A stretch of 25,290 nucleotides of DNA from Flammeovirgaceae bacterium UBA4659 (GTDB taxonomy: Bacteria > Bacteroidota > Bacteroidia > Cytophagales > Cyclobacteriaceae). The notes under the pieces are model-generated. The model saw only the letters and a list, made by a program, of their open reading frames with translations. It searched no databases and had not been told where the DNA came from. The DNA is taken from assembly GCA_002405445.1 (NCBI GenBank), contig DHLV01000158.1:1-25290 (forward strand). Direction: 5' to 3'. This document shows positions 9,259 to 18,000 of the stretch, piece after piece; position 1 is the stretch's first letter, and every line of letters begins with the position of its first letter. A program made the translations under genes and the position numbers.

Positions 9259-10002
9259 CTATTTCCCTGGCGCGGCCACGCTTATCCCAGCCTCCAGTAG
9301 TTTACGGTGAATCAATTCGGCAAAAGTTGCTGCGTAGGCGCCATCTCCATGCAGACAAATTGTATCAGCCGAGATGTTAACAAGCGCACCATTCGTTGCG
9401 GTTACTTTCTTCTCTTTGACCATGTTCATCACTTGTATGAGTGATTCAGTTTCAGACTCGATCAGCGCATTCTTCTCGGTGCGGGGCGTAAGAGACCCGT
9501 CAGATTGATAGGTGCGATCTGCAAACACCTCGCTGGCGGTTTTCAACCCAATATGAGATGCCTGTTTAATCATATGGCTGCCGCTCAATCCGTAGTAGAT
9601 CAATGTAGGATTGAAATCAAAAACAGCGTGGGCAATGGTGCGGCTCATGGCTTCATCTTTTGCAGCCATGTTGTAAAGTGCGCCATGCGGCTTTACATGG
9701 TGCATGGCAGTCTGCTGCTTGCGGCAAGCTGCATCCATTACAAATAGTTGAAGCGTTACCAATTCATACAACTCGCGGTCGCTCAGTTTTATGTTGGTGC
9801 GCCCGAAGTTTGCCTTGTCTTTGAAACCAGGGTGCGCGCCAATCGCTACGTTTTGTTTTTTGCAAAGTGTAATAGTATCGGCAATGGTTTCGTCATCGCC
9901 TGCATGAAAGCCACAGGCAATGTTGGCGCTGCTGATCCAGGGCATAATGGCGGCATCGTTGGGCATCCCTTCGCCCGTGTCGCAGTTGAGGTCGACTGTC
10001 AT
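9259..10002 (-). CDS. pxpA: 5-oxoprolinase subunit A (LamB/YcsF family)
   Basis: The ATG at 10002 gives 247 residues starting MTVDLNCDTGEG, in line with the E. coli start MKIDLNADLGEG. A TTG three codons upstream is less likely. Family blocks in order: SSANIACGFHAGDD, IGAHPGFKDKANFGR, VKPHGALYN, EVFADRTYQSDGSLTPR and ICLHGDG. PxpA works with PxpB and PxpC to hydrolyse 5-oxo-L-proline (pyroglutamate) to L-glutamate with ATP, recycling a spontaneous glutamine-degradation product in the cytoplasm. It heads the pxpA-transporter pair and is separated from pxpC by 378 bp, unlike the usual compact arrangement. Confidence 0.95.
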   Translation of the reverse strand: MTVDLNCDTGEGMPNDAAIMPWISSANIACGFHAGDDETIADTITLCKKQNVAIGAHPGFKDKANFGRTNIKLSDRELYELVTLQLFVMDAACRKQQTAMHHVKPHGALYNMAAKDEAMSRTIAHAVFDFNPTLIYYGLSGSHMIKQASHIGLKTASEVFADRTYQSDGSLTPRTEKNALIESETESLIQVMNMVKEKKVTATNGALVNISADTICLHGDGAYAATFAELIHRKLLEAGISVAAPGK

Positions 10003-10380
10003 GAACCACAAGATACAAAAATGTAAGAATTTTCAGCATTTATCCCAATGCCATTTACAGATGCCTTTCACCGTTTGCTCAACTGCCACCAACTGAAGTT
10101 GCACGATGCCAACATAGACTGCTGTGGTTGGTGGCTGATTGCTGGCATGTGGCCTCGTATTTCATGTTTACTCATTCCTCAATCTTTTGACGGGGTTTGC
10201 CCGCGCAGCCCTGATCGATTGGAAACTGTCTGTTGACAACGTCTTCATGGACGCGCCAGTGCCTGCGTTTGCAACTATCCACCAGCCTACAGCGGTGTGA
10301 TATTCGTATTTTTGCAGCCTGGCAGTCATCGGATAAAAAAATGAAGTTGTATTGATTCAAAATTTATTCGGAAGACTTTA
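10003..10380. other. 378-bp non-coding gap between pxpA and pxpC with an orphan gene start
   Basis: No convincing gene is present; the short frames on both strands look random. Imperfect inverted repeats occur, notably GCCACCAAC (10085-10093) with GTTGGTGGC (10127-10135). At 10307-10314 TATTTTTG is an exact plus-strand -7 element. It is followed by a purine-rich AAAAAA-ATGAAG start at 10341 whose frame ends after four codons (TGA 10353-10355). This looks like the 5' end of a lost plus-strand gene, or chance. It interrupts what is usually a contiguous pxp operon. Confidence 0.45.
10016..10048 (-). promoter_or_regulatory. Possible promoter for pxpA and the NRAMP-like gene
   Basis: On the minus strand TTG (10048-10046) is followed after 20 nt by TACATTTTTG (10025-10016), a near match to TTTG-N19-TAnnTTTG with one extra T. 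It would start transcription about 6-8 nt before the pxpA ATG, giving a very short leader. It supports separate transcription of pxpA from pxpBC, but it is only a pattern match. Confidence 0.35.
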
Positions 10381-11334
10381 TCAATCACGGAGCTTTATTT
10401 CACAGCTCATCTGTAGTTGGCGCAGCGACTGCTGCTGCTTTGTCCAAAGTACTTCTGCCTCTGTAAGGGTAATGATTTCAAAGTGTACAGAATCGAGTGG
10501 GTTTCGTTGTGCAAATGCCGGCAAGTCTACCGCGGCCACTTGCAGCACACGCGGATAGCCCCCTGTGGTTTGATGGTCTGCCATCAGCGCTATCAATTGA
10601 CCGTTGGGTAGTATTTGAATGGTTCCAAACGTGACTGCTGTTGACAGTAATTCCATTTTGTGTTGTGCATTCAGTGTAGCACCTTGCAGGCGATAACCCA
10701 TGCGATCGCTAACAGGCGAGATCAAAAAATTTTCAGTTATCAATGCTTGCTGACACTCATTGCTCATGGCACTCCACTCCGGGCCGTTGATGCAGCGGAT
10801 CGCCCCGGGCGCCTGCTGATTCATCTCCACATGCCAGTTTGAAATTTTCAATTGCCTGTTCGCACCACCATATCTACGAAAAGGAATTACATCACCTTTC
10901 TTGAGTGCGCGGCCCAAGCCGCCAGCATTTACCTTCAAATTTGTGTTTACACTGCCCAGCCAGGGTTTTATGTTCAAGCCGCCACCAACAGCCAGGTACA
11001 CAAATCTGCCCGATTGTCGTTTCGCAAAAGTTAACTTACTGCCGGCCGGCACACAGCACAGTTTTCCGTTTGGCAGCGGAGTACCGTTGACCCGAGCTGA
11101 AAAGTTGGCACCCAATAAACAGATAGTGGCAGAATGATTGAATCTGATCGTGGCAGCCGGGAAACTCATTTCGATCACACCCTCGTTGGCAGCATTACCC
11201 ACCACGGCATTTGCTGCTTGCATGGCCCAGCGATCCATTGCTCCTCCCGGGTTGATACCCAAATGCTGATAGCCTGGCCTTCCACCGTCTTGTATAGTAT
11301 CTAAAATACCTGCGCGAATGACCTCCAGACTCAT
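10381..11334 (-). CDS. pxpC: 5-oxoprolinase subunit C (AHS2 / KipA family)
   Basis: The 317-residue protein opens with the AHS2 signature: LDTIQDGGRPGYQHLGI, then PGGAMDRWAMQAAN and VEVIEMSFP-like strands. Later blocks include FLISPVSDRMGYRLQG and LMADHQTTGGYPRVLQVA. It forms the biotin-independent, carboxylase-like PxpBC complex that phosphorylates 5-oxoproline for PxpA. It overlaps pxpB by ATGA (11331-11334), so the two subunits are co-translated. The end is clean, followed by the 378-bp gap. Confidence 0.93.
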   Translation of the reverse strand: MSLEVIRAGILDTIQDGGRPGYQHLGINPGGAMDRWAMQAANAVVGNAANEGVIEMSFPAATIRFNHSATICLLGANFSARVNGTPLPNGKLCCVPAGSKLTFAKRQSGRFVYLAVGGGLNIKPWLGSVNTNLKVNAGGLGRALKKGDVIPFRRYGGANRQLKISNWHVEMNQQAPGAIRCINGPEWSAMSNECQQALITENFLISPVSDRMGYRLQGATLNAQHKMELLSTAVTFGTIQILPNGQLIALMADHQTTGGYPRVLQVAAVDLPAFAQRNPLDSVHFEIITLTEAEVLWTKQQQSLRQLQMSCEIKLRD

Positions 11335-12035
11335 CGTGTTGAAAGAAACTTTGCCACATCAAATGCTTCAAACTCACTCTTGGAAACAGGGAAAAACCTG
11401 ACGCGGTCGCCCGGTTCAAAAAAAACCGGATTAGGTTTTCGGATATCAAAAAGAGGCAATGGTGTGCGTCCGATGATGTTCCAACCGCACGGAGAATCAA
11501 CCGGATAGATGCCTGTCTGCTCACCTGCAATGCCCACACTGCCCGCGGGCACCCACGTACGTGGCTTGGTTAACCGCGGTGAAGCAATGCGCCCATCTAC
11601 TTTACCCATATAGGCAAAACCCGGCAGAAAACCAATCATATAAATCCGGTAGGTGGTTTCAGTATGTAAAGTAACCACCTGTTGGTGGCTGATTTTTTTT
11701 TCGCGTGCTATGAGAGGTAAGTCCAACGCAAAGGAAGAATCATAGCACACCGGAATTTCGAGCAGCCTGGAAGCAAGACCAAACCCTTCAGTTGACTGGT
11801 CAATGGCTTCTTGCAGTAAACTTGCCGCAAAAACTGACGCAGAGGTATTTGCATGACGAAGTGCCAACGGATCATATACCACGGTAACTGTGTTGTAAGC
11901 GGGAATCACATCTGACCACACTGGATTTTGCTTAAGTTGCCGATAGAGGGCATGAACTCTTTCGTTCACTTGTTCACTCAATCCCTCGCCCACCTTTACG
12001 GCAAGTGTGAATTCATTGATGGTGTAAATCGTCAT
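11331..12035 (-). CDS. pxpB: 5-oxoprolinase subunit B (AHS1 / KipI family)
   Basis: The 234-residue protein has the AHS1 domain: VVYDPL near residue 55, then the hallmark stretch from IGFLPGFAYMG (~133-143) through SPRLTKPRTWVPAGSVGIAG and TGIYPVDSPCGWNIIGRT to a PVFFEPGDRVRF ending. With PxpC it forms the ATP-using part of 5-oxoprolinase. The Bacillus homologue KipI also inhibits the sporulation kinase KinA, a role not expected here. It starts 58 bp after the helicase stop on the same strand. No clear promoter was seen in that gap, so expression may depend partly on read-through from the helicase gene. Confidence 0.93.
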   Translation of the reverse strand: MTIYTINEFTLAVKVGEGLSEQVNERVHALYRQLKQNPVWSDVIPAYNTVTVVYDPLALRHANTSASVFAASLLQEAIDQSTEGFGLASRLLEIPVCYDSSFALDLPLIAREKKISHQQVVTLHTETTYRIYMIGFLPGFAYMGKVDGRIASPRLTKPRTWVPAGSVGIAGEQTGIYPVDSPCGWNIIGRTPLPLFDIRKPNPVFFEPGDRVRFFPVSKSEFEAFDVAKFLSTR

Positions 12036-12093
12036 GCATCAGCAATTTACACAACGATTCGTGATGTACATATCTCTGGAAAGGGGTATTTGG

Positions 12094-14376
12094 CTACCGG
12101 TCTTCTTTTTTTGGTGTTGATTGAATACCTGCATGGATCATCACCGCGCGCAACAATCCATATCCATACTTTCCACCGAGCCTGTCAAATAAATCCTTTG
12201 ATACAAAGGGTTGTGGCATTTCTTTCAATACGGCAGTAATTTCGTTCACTGTTTCCTCTTCAATAAACTTGAAAATGCTGATGCGTTTTTCTGCGACAGC
12301 CCGGCCGAGGTGACCTTCAATGGTGCCCGCTGCCAAACCACGCTTTGCGGCAATTTCAGGTATGGTCAGCCCTTCCTCCAGCAAGGTGAGCGTAACCTCA
12401 AAAGTACTCGGCTCATCTTTATTTTGTCGTTTCGCCTTGCGCGCGCGGTGATACTTTTGCGCATCACTTGCCTCAACTTTTACTTTGGTGCGAATCTCAT
12501 CCAGCATCATATAACGGTGCTTTTCCCGATCCATATCACTGTTTGAAAAATCAAATTGGTCTCTGTTTTGCAAAATGGCCTCAGTGACGTTCACTGCCTT
12601 GTCTACTTGTTCTAACTTTTTTGCCAGCAGTTGGTCTGCATCTGCCAAATCGGCCGCGTAACTTTTCACTCTTTTTTGAAAGCGCATCTTTTCAATTTCT
12701 TCAAGCAGAAGTTTTGTCACCTCGCGCAACCTGGTAATGTAGTAATCACGCCCTTTGGAGAGGCGCTCCAGTAACAAGTCGAACTGACGGTTGTTGAGCA
12801 AGTCTGTTAACTGCCTTCGAAATTTTGACGTGTTTAGCCCTTCGGCAGCAAGCATGTTACTGACTTTTGTCAACAATGGTTGATCAGAGTTGGCCTCGCT
12901 GGCATTCACGTACTCCCGCGTGATGTAGGCTATATCCTTGGTGATTGATTCAAACTCAAATGTTTTGTCAATCAGGTCTTGGATAAATTCGTGTTGCATC
13001 GCCTTCATCTTGGCCGGCAGTTCGTTTGGCTTATGGTGGTCATTACTAAACACGGCCACATGTTTGTCTGTGGATATCACGTTGGGGTCAATCCGGGTCC
13101 TCAACACCAATCCATCCAGCGACTTCAGTCTGGATAGCGCCACATATACCTGTCCGTCTGCAAAGGCCTGACCTACATCAATAATAGCTTTATCAAACGT
13201 AAGCCCCTGACTTTTGTGAACAGTAATTGCCCAAGCCAGTTTGATCGGATACTGCTCAAATGTACCGATCACTTCGTCATCGAGTTCTTGTGTGCGGGAA
13301 TTGAGTATGTATTTTTTGTTTTCCCATGTTTCTTTCTTCAACACATACGTTTGTTGCGACTCGGCCATTGATACTTCAATCCCATCGTCTGATACCGCTG
13401 CTATTGTAGCCAGTTTACCATTGAAGTATGCTTTCCCTTCGTTGTCATTCTTTGTGAACATGATCTGGGCACCCTCTTTGATTTCGAGCCTCGACAAAAC
13501 AGGGTACATGCTTTCGGGAAACTCTCCTTCAATAGTTGCCTCCAGTAAATACGAAGGCTTATTCAGCGCATGCAGCGCCTTTAGATTAATCTCATCTGCA
13601 ATGTAGTTGTGCGTGGTAATGGTGATGATTTCAGAGATCCGACCAATTTCATCTGGCGAGCGGTAGTGCTGATTGAGTAATTCAATGTCTGCCTGGGTGG
13701 CGTTGTTGCTACGTAAGTTGTTGAGCAACTGAATAAATCTATCATCTTTCTGGCGAAAAATCTTCTCCAGTTCGATGTAAACAAATCGGCCTCCCTTCAA
13801 CGCCTTTGATTCGAAAAACCACGCACTTGGATAGTATTTCTTCAGCGTATCCATTTCAGCCTGCTTTACCACGGGTGGAAGCTGAAACAAATCGCCAATC
13901 AGCAGTAGCTGTACACCGCCAAAGGGCTGGCGAAAATTTCCTTTCGCTGCCTTTAGCCGGTAGTCAATGGCATCGAGCAAATCTGCCCGCAACATGCTTA
14001 CCTCGTCAATCACCAATAAATCGATCGTGCGGAGTATCTGTTTGCGGCTGCTGTTCAATGGATGCTTTCTGGCTAGTGTGTTTGATGTGTACACATTACC
14101 GCTTTCAGGCACGATTGCCTGCCTGTCTGGCACAAACATACCCATGGGAAAAAGAAATTGCGAATGAATGGTAACGCCTCCGGCATTAAGGGCTGCTATA
14201 CCGGTGGGGGCAACAATCACAAATGTTTTGTGCGTTCGTTTGGCAAGGCTTTTCAAAAATGTGGTTTTACCCGTGCCCGCCTTACCGGTCAAAAAAATAT
14301 GGGCACCGGTGCTGTTGACGAATTGAATAGCCGAGGTCAACATCTCGGTCTCCATGTGTTCATTCGGTGAGGCCAT
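12094..14376 (-). CDS. Pif1/RecD-like SF1B helicase with C-terminal HTH_40-type region
   Basis: The 760-residue protein has an N-terminal SF1B helicase core: Walker A GKAGTGKT at 31-38, motif Ia APTGIAAL, DEVSM at 124-128 (motif II), GDLFQLPPV at 161-169 (motif III), then AITVHKSQGLTFDKAIID and YVALSRLKSLDGLVL for the late motifs. This is the Pif1 family, DNA-dependent ATPases that unwind 5' to 3' and act on G-quadruplexes and replication or recombination intermediates. After a charged helical linker (~450-630) comes a helix-turn-helix region, EVTLTLLEEGLTIPEIAAKRGLA then IEGHLGRAV, as found at the C-terminus of some RecQ-like and Bacteroidota helicases. The gene stands upstream of pxpB and divergent from a small exported protein. 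Confidence 0.9.
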   Translation of the reverse strand: MASPNEHMETEMLTSAIQFVNSTGAHIFLTGKAGTGKTTFLKSLAKRTHKTFVIVAPTGIAALNAGGVTIHSQFLFPMGMFVPDRQAIVPESGNVYTSNTLARKHPLNSSRKQILRTIDLLVIDEVSMLRADLLDAIDYRLKAAKGNFRQPFGGVQLLLIGDLFQLPPVVKQAEMDTLKKYYPSAWFFESKALKGGRFVYIELEKIFRQKDDRFIQLLNNLRSNNATQADIELLNQHYRSPDEIGRISEIITITTHNYIADEINLKALHALNKPSYLLEATIEGEFPESMYPVLSRLEIKEGAQIMFTKNDNEGKAYFNGKLATIAAVSDDGIEVSMAESQQTYVLKKETWENKKYILNSRTQELDDEVIGTFEQYPIKLAWAITVHKSQGLTFDKAIIDVGQAFADGQVYVALSRLKSLDGLVLRTRIDPNVISTDKHVAVFSNDHHKPNELPAKMKAMQHEFIQDLIDKTFEFESITKDIAYITREYVNASEANSDQPLLTKVSNMLAAEGLNTSKFRRQLTDLLNNRQFDLLLERLSKGRDYYITRLREVTKLLLEEIEKMRFQKRVKSYAADLADADQLLAKKLEQVDKAVNVTEAILQNRDQFDFSNSDMDREKHRYMMLDEIRTKVKVEASDAQKYHRARKAKRQNKDEPSTFEVTLTLLEEGLTIPEIAAKRGLAAGTIEGHLGRAVAEKRISIFKFIEEETVNEITAVLKEMPQPFVSKDLFDRLGGKYGYGLLRAVMIHAGIQSTPKKEDR

Positions 14377-14422
14377 GAAAGGGTGGTTGAATCAAATAAC
14401 GCAAAAAGTTATACCATTTGGT

Positions 14423-14430
14423 TAGATTTG
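14423..14430 (+). promoter_or_regulatory. Possible -7 element for the 14435 gene
   Basis: TAGATTTG is an exact TAnnTTTG match, only 4 bp before the ATG at 14435. It would predict an almost leaderless transcript, and no TTG stands 19-21 nt upstream. It may be chance in an AT-rich divergent spacer (14377-14434). Confidence 0.25.
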
Positions 14431-14434
14431 GCAA

Positions 14435-14923
14435 ATGAAAAATATTGGCATACTTTCCTTTTGGTTGGGAAGCAGCATGTTGATCTGCGCAAGCTTTTGT
14501 ACCTACGGACAGCAGAAAATTACTGCCTACAAAGTATTTGGCGGAGTGGTGTATGAACTTGACGACAGCGTAACGATCAGTCCGCGGCAAGTTTCAATGT
14601 TGGTGAAAAAAAATACAGAAGCTTACCGGGAATTCAAACTCGCTCGAAGCAAAAACACCATTGCGGGCGTGTTGGGATTTACGAGTGGGGTGCTTACTGC
14701 AATTCCTTTGATAACATCGGTAAGCGGTGGGGAGCCTGAATGGTGGTACGCGGCCGCAGGCGGGGGATTGGCTGCATTATCGGTGCCCTTTCTTTGGTCG
14801 TACCGTGCACATGCAAACGGTGCTTTGGAAAAGTATAACAGCGGGCGACAATCAGGTAGCGCGTGCGTACGGCCAGCGGTTTTTTTCAATGGTACTCAAG
14901 CAGGTTTTTTAATCCGCTTCTGA
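14435..14923 (+). CDS. Conserved exported/membrane protein of unknown function
   Basis: The 162-residue protein has an N-terminal signal peptide (hydrophobic core ~6-23, cleavage plausible after FCTYG at 25). A polar region contains VKKNTEAYREFKLARSK, followed by two hydrophobic segments, ~76-95 (VLGFTSGVLTAIPLI) and ~104-121, separated by the turn SGGEPEWWYAAAGG. A helix ending HANGALEKYNSG follows. The block of AYREFKLARSK, glycine-rich double helix and ALEKYN recurs in uncharacterised Bacteroidota proteins, but no function is known to me. Its 3' end overlaps the 3' end of the broken caspase gene by 15 bp in convergent orientation. Confidence 0.7.
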   Translation: MKNIGILSFWLGSSMLICASFCTYGQQKITAYKVFGGVVYELDDSVTISPRQVSMLVKKNTEAYREFKLARSKNTIAGVLGFTSGVLTAIPLITSVSGGEPEWWYAAAGGGLAALSVPFLWSYRAHANGALEKYNSGRQSGSACVRPAVFFNGTQAGFLIRF

Positions 14924-15454
14924 ATCAATCTTTTTTGTAAACGGAAATCGGGAAATCGTTTCCGCGCATGAAACCGGTAGAATATTGTGCTTCGCCTCCA
15001 TATTGTTTGTGAGCTCTGGCACCCGCGCTTCCATGTGGAATTTCAATTCATTGGCGGTGATCTTGCCATCGCCATTATCTTCTCTGCCATCCAGCACCTC
15101 TAACAGTGGATAGGTAAAGGCACTGTGTTTGAGCACATCAAACTCAACAGCGAGTTGTTTGGAGCCCGCTGAGGCGATCATCACCACGCCCGAGCTACGG
15201 GCCAATTGCACCCTGGCGTTCTCATCCCCGGCAACGGCACGTGTCTTCATCCCTTTTAAGGCAGCGCCAGAGTGGCATGCATCCATCAGCACAATTTGTT
15301 TTGTCGACCGAATACTCGTCCAATAATTCTTTAGTTCATCATCTGAAATACCTCGGGTCTGTAACTGCTGGGTAGCACCATACAGTTTGGTCACATCAGT
15401 AGGCACAAAATAAAATGCTGCATCACCATCCTTGTCGCGGTTGTCTTCATCCAA
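14909..15454 (-). CDS. ORF fragment 5 of the broken gene: C-terminal half of the caspase domain
   Basis: The frame begins in native sequence SLDEDNRDKDGDAAFYFVP (the apparent start is a TTG Leu codon at 15454). It includes KQIVLMDACHSGA with the catalytic Cys, VVMIASAGSKQLAVE and a C-terminal stretch with DNGDGKITANE. TAA is at 14909-14911. Confidence 0.7.
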   Translation of the reverse strand: MDEDNRDKDGDAAFYFVPTDVTKLYGATQQLQTRGISDDELKNYWTSIRSTKQIVLMDACHSGAALKGMKTRAVAGDENARVQLARSSGVVMIASAGSKQLAVEFDVLKHSAFTYPLLEVLDGREDNGDGKITANELKFHMEARVPELTNNMEAKHNILPVSCAETISRFPFTKKIDSEAD

Positions 15455-15789
15455 ACTCCATGGCCGGCATAAAAAAATACAAAAACATCTTGGGGTTGCG
15501 CTTTGGAAGCGATGGCCTTAAACGCGTCTACAATTTTTGTTTTGGTAGCGCTTTCATCATAAATCTCAACTTTGTTGATCGTTTTAAAAATACGGCCACC
15601 TTGCTGTGTCAGTTTTTCGGCAAATGCTTTGGCATCAGGTTGAGCATCATTGAGATTGTATGAACTGTTTGCATACTTATTGATGCCCACCACCAGCATG
15701 TGCAGCGAGGCCGTAGCAATCACTTGCCCTACATATTCTATTTTCAATACTTCTCCGCGCGATTCTATCCGTTGGTAATTCACCACCAC
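15391..15789 (-). CDS. ORF fragment 4 of the broken gene: N-terminal half of the caspase domain
   Basis: The native frame extends upstream of the apparent start to about 15940. It contains LHMLVVGINKYANSSYNLNDA and AFAEKL typical of the first caspase strand and helix, then QPQDVFVFFYAGHG with the catalytic His. A missing base near 15458 then shifts the frame. Confidence 0.7.
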   Translation of the reverse strand: MVVNYQRIESRGEVLKIEYVGQVIATASLHMLVVGINKYANSSYNLNDAQPDAKAFAEKLTQQGGRIFKTINKVEIYDESATKTKIVDAFKAIASKAQPQDVFVFFYAGHGVWMKTTATRMVMQHFILCLLM

Positions 15790-15917
15790 CCTAAATTCAT
15801 TTGTCTCGTTGAGCAGGTCAACAGTATAAGTCTTTGTTACTTTTTCACCTTCTCCATTGGTTTTTAACTTGTCATCAGATATAATCAGTTTATCATTCTG
15901 AAAAATTTTTACTTCCT

Positions 15918-16139
15918 TTACACCGCTGCCGCCATCGTAGTCTCTACCTCCAGCGGCAGCTGCTTCTGAACGGTCATTAACTTCCCGTTTTGATAATCGA
16001 TCAGCTTTTTTTCGTGCAGTGCGTCTGTAGTAAAAAACCCAGCCGATGGGCGGTGCAGCTTTGACAAATCAAAAATTCGCTCGCCCTCCTCGCGCAAAAT
16101 ATCTTCTACCCTTTTACCCTGCGAAATGCTCTTCTCCAT
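15918..16139 (-). CDS. ORF fragment 3 of the broken gene: linker before the caspase domain
   Basis: Same frame as fragment 2, beyond the amber codon; the ATG at 16139 is an internal Met. It reads KSISQGKRVEDILREEGERIF, then HRPSAGFFTTD and LPLEVET, and is lost near 15940. There one missing base separates it from the continuing DYDGGSGVKEVKIF, which then runs on in the frame of fragment 4. Confidence 0.65.
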   Translation of the reverse strand: MEKSISQGKRVEDILREEGERIFDLSKLHRPSAGFFTTDALHEKKLIDYQNGKLMTVQKQLPLEVETTMAAAV

Positions 16140-16169
16140 TTGCTTGGGTCGATAGTGTACTTCAAAGTA

Positions 16170-16592
16170 CTACTCTGCCGTGTAAAAATCTGCGAGCTTA
16201 TCAATGCCTCTGTTGACATGCCATCCAAAATATTGACTGCCAGATGAGGTGCAGGCAAAATATCCTTTGTGCGCCCAGCAAACCCATTCGTTGTCTTCTG
16301 TAATAAACAGCGTGGCAAACGGCAACACCGACTCGCCAAGGTTTTTGTACACTTCTTCAATCCTCTTGTATGTCTTATCGCCATTGCCCTTCAAGTGGTC
16401 AATCACCGCTCGCCAGGCATTCTTTGACGGTTCGCGTGTGAGCGAATCAACCGGCAGCAATGAGAAGAAATTGGCCCAACTCGCATCCGAGAACGCTTGG
16501 CGCAGGCTAGGTGCCGCACCGGTTTCGTCCATCTTCCACAAGATAATCGTTTGGTCTTCACCCTCGGGAGGCAAGATATCGGCCATCTGCAC
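16170..16592 (-). CDS. ORF fragment 2 of the broken gene: last WD40 blade and linker
   Basis: The native part begins around GEDQTIILWKMDE (16560) and runs through a linker with WVCWAHKGYFACT and FGWHVNRGIDKLADFYTAE. It stops at TAG 16170-16172. The same frame continues at once with YFEVHYRPKQ, so the amber codon is a nonsense change, most simply CAG to TAG. Confidence 0.7.
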   Translation of the reverse strand: MQMADILPPEGEDQTIILWKMDETGAAPSLRQAFSDASWANFFSLLPVDSLTREPSKNAWRAVIDHLKGNGDKTYKRIEEVYKNLGESVLPFATLFITEDNEWVCWAHKGYFACTSSGSQYFGWHVNRGIDKLADFYTAE

Positions 16593-18000
16593 TCACCGTT
16601 ACCGAGCAGATGCTGCCGTTGTGGCCGATGAAATCTTTTTGGAAAAACCCGTTGCGGTCATACATACTGAGCGAAAAATCGCTGGCTACAACCACATTGC
16701 CATTTTGCATGCCCTGAAAATCCACGATGCGACCATCAGTATCAGGTGAGTTTTCAATCGATTCATTTTTGGGCAGCTCTGGCCTGTATTCCGAAGATTG
16801 AGCGATACCTCGGTTAAAGTCTTGTGCCGGTGAAATAAATTTAGGGGCTTCGGAGTTCAACTTCAGCAAGCTAAAATCAAAACTACGGTTGAAATCGCCA
16901 GGTTTTGAAATCACATTTTGCGAGTTAAACAACTCTAGCCCGGAACCAAATGCCAGATTTTGGATGGCGCTGCCCTTGCCTCTTACCCTGCGAACGGTTT
17001 TTCCATTGATCGGATTCCACTGGTGAATCTCGTTATTGTTACCGCCCGCTGAGGCAGCCACATAGCTACCGTTGTCAAGCGGTGAAAAAACTGCTGCCAT
17101 CACCGTGTTGGCATGCCCGTTGAAGTCGGTGAACTTGTTGCCACCGGGAACTCCATAGCTGATGCCGTGCCCCGTTACGTCCAAACCCACCACAATTTTT
17201 CCATCGTGCGAGAAAGCAATGGCATTGATGGGCTCAGCCGTGGTGAGCTCCTTCACAAACGATCCATCGGCACGCCATAAAAAAAATTCTTTCGAATGAC
17301 TGCTCGATGCCATGTAAGTGCCGTCAGGCGAAAACACAATCTTATTGACTTCGCCACGGTGGCGGTTCCAAAAGCGTGGATTGGCTTTCAGTCCACTCTT
17401 TTCGAGCATCGCTAAACCGTATACGGTGATTTCATTCTTTCCCTCTACGGCTAAGGCGACATCCATCGTCACGGGGTTCATAGCCAGATACTTTACCGGG
17501 CCTCCCGCATTGAGCGTAGCCACTTCATTGTATGAAGCGGATGGGCTCACACTCCAAACCCTGACAGTAGCATCATCACTCCCACTCACCAGGTATTTGC
17601 CATTTGGGGTAAAGGCCAGACTGTTCACCACGTTTGACTGCCCCAGCGCAGTCTCAACCTGAACTCCCTCGTTAATATCGATGATGGCAATATAGACCTG
17701 GTTATCGGGGGTAACGGTATAGCCCGAAATGGACAACAGCGCACCATCGGGCGAAACCGCTGAAGCATACAGCATTCCAGCGGAGCCGTCTCCAATTTGT
17801 GACTCAAATTTTTTCAGCATGTCCCCGGTGGAGGCGCTCCAAATGCGGACGGTTTTATCTTCCGAAACGGAAATAATCTTTTCGCCATCGGGGGTGTAGT
17901 TGAGATTTTGGACCTTTGCAGAATGGCCCAAAGAATTGATCACAATGCATTGATCACAATGCGTGGCAAACCCACCTGCGCCACAGATGCAAGCGCACAT
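16558..18000 (-). CDS. ORF fragment 1 of the broken gene: WD40 propeller region
   Basis: This 480-codon frame carries most of the WD40 repeats. Its apparent ATG at 18000 is not the native start: the first ~22 residues (MCACICGAGGFATH) are an out-of-frame reading of the signal peptide region. Native sequence begins at SLGHSAKVQNL. It ends at TGA 16558-16560 after ADGRYLAS because of the extra base at 16566-16568; the last WD blade continues in the next frame as GEDQTIILW. Confidence 0.75.
   Translation of the reverse strand: MCACICGAGGFATHCDQCIVINSLGHSAKVQNLNYTPDGEKIISVSEDKTVRIWSASTGDMLKKFESQIGDGSAGMLYASAVSPDGALLSISGYTVTPDNQVYIAIIDINEGVQVETALGQSNVVNSLAFTPNGKYLVSGSDDATVRVWSVSPSASYNEVATLNAGGPVKYLAMNPVTMDVALAVEGKNEITVYGLAMLEKSGLKANPRFWNRHRGEVNKIVFSPDGTYMASSSHSKEFFLWRADGSFVKELTTAEPINAIAFSHDGKIVVGLDVTGHGISYGVPGGNKFTDFNGHANTVMAAVFSPLDNGSYVAASAGGNNNEIHQWNPINGKTVRRVRGKGSAIQNLAFGSGLELFNSQNVISKPGDFNRSFDFSLLKLNSEAPKFISPAQDFNRGIAQSSEYRPELPKNESIENSPDTDGRIVDFQGMQNGNVVVASDFSLSMYDRNGFFQKDFIGHNGSICSVTVSADGRYLASRG
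17935..17962. repeat. 14-bp perfect tandem duplication that breaks the WD40-caspase frame
   Basis: ATTGATCACAATGC occurs twice back to back (17935-17948 and 17949-17962). Removing one copy joins the signal-peptide frame starting at 18041 to the WD40 frame as GLPRIVINSLGHSAKV. With both copies present, translation from 18041 stops after 33 codons. Confidence 0.92.

Noticed and set aside
16106..16384. Separate 92-codon minus ORF overlapping the caspase linker
   Set aside because: It is an alternate frame of the pseudogene; its translation shows no domain and the other frames reconstruct the protein.
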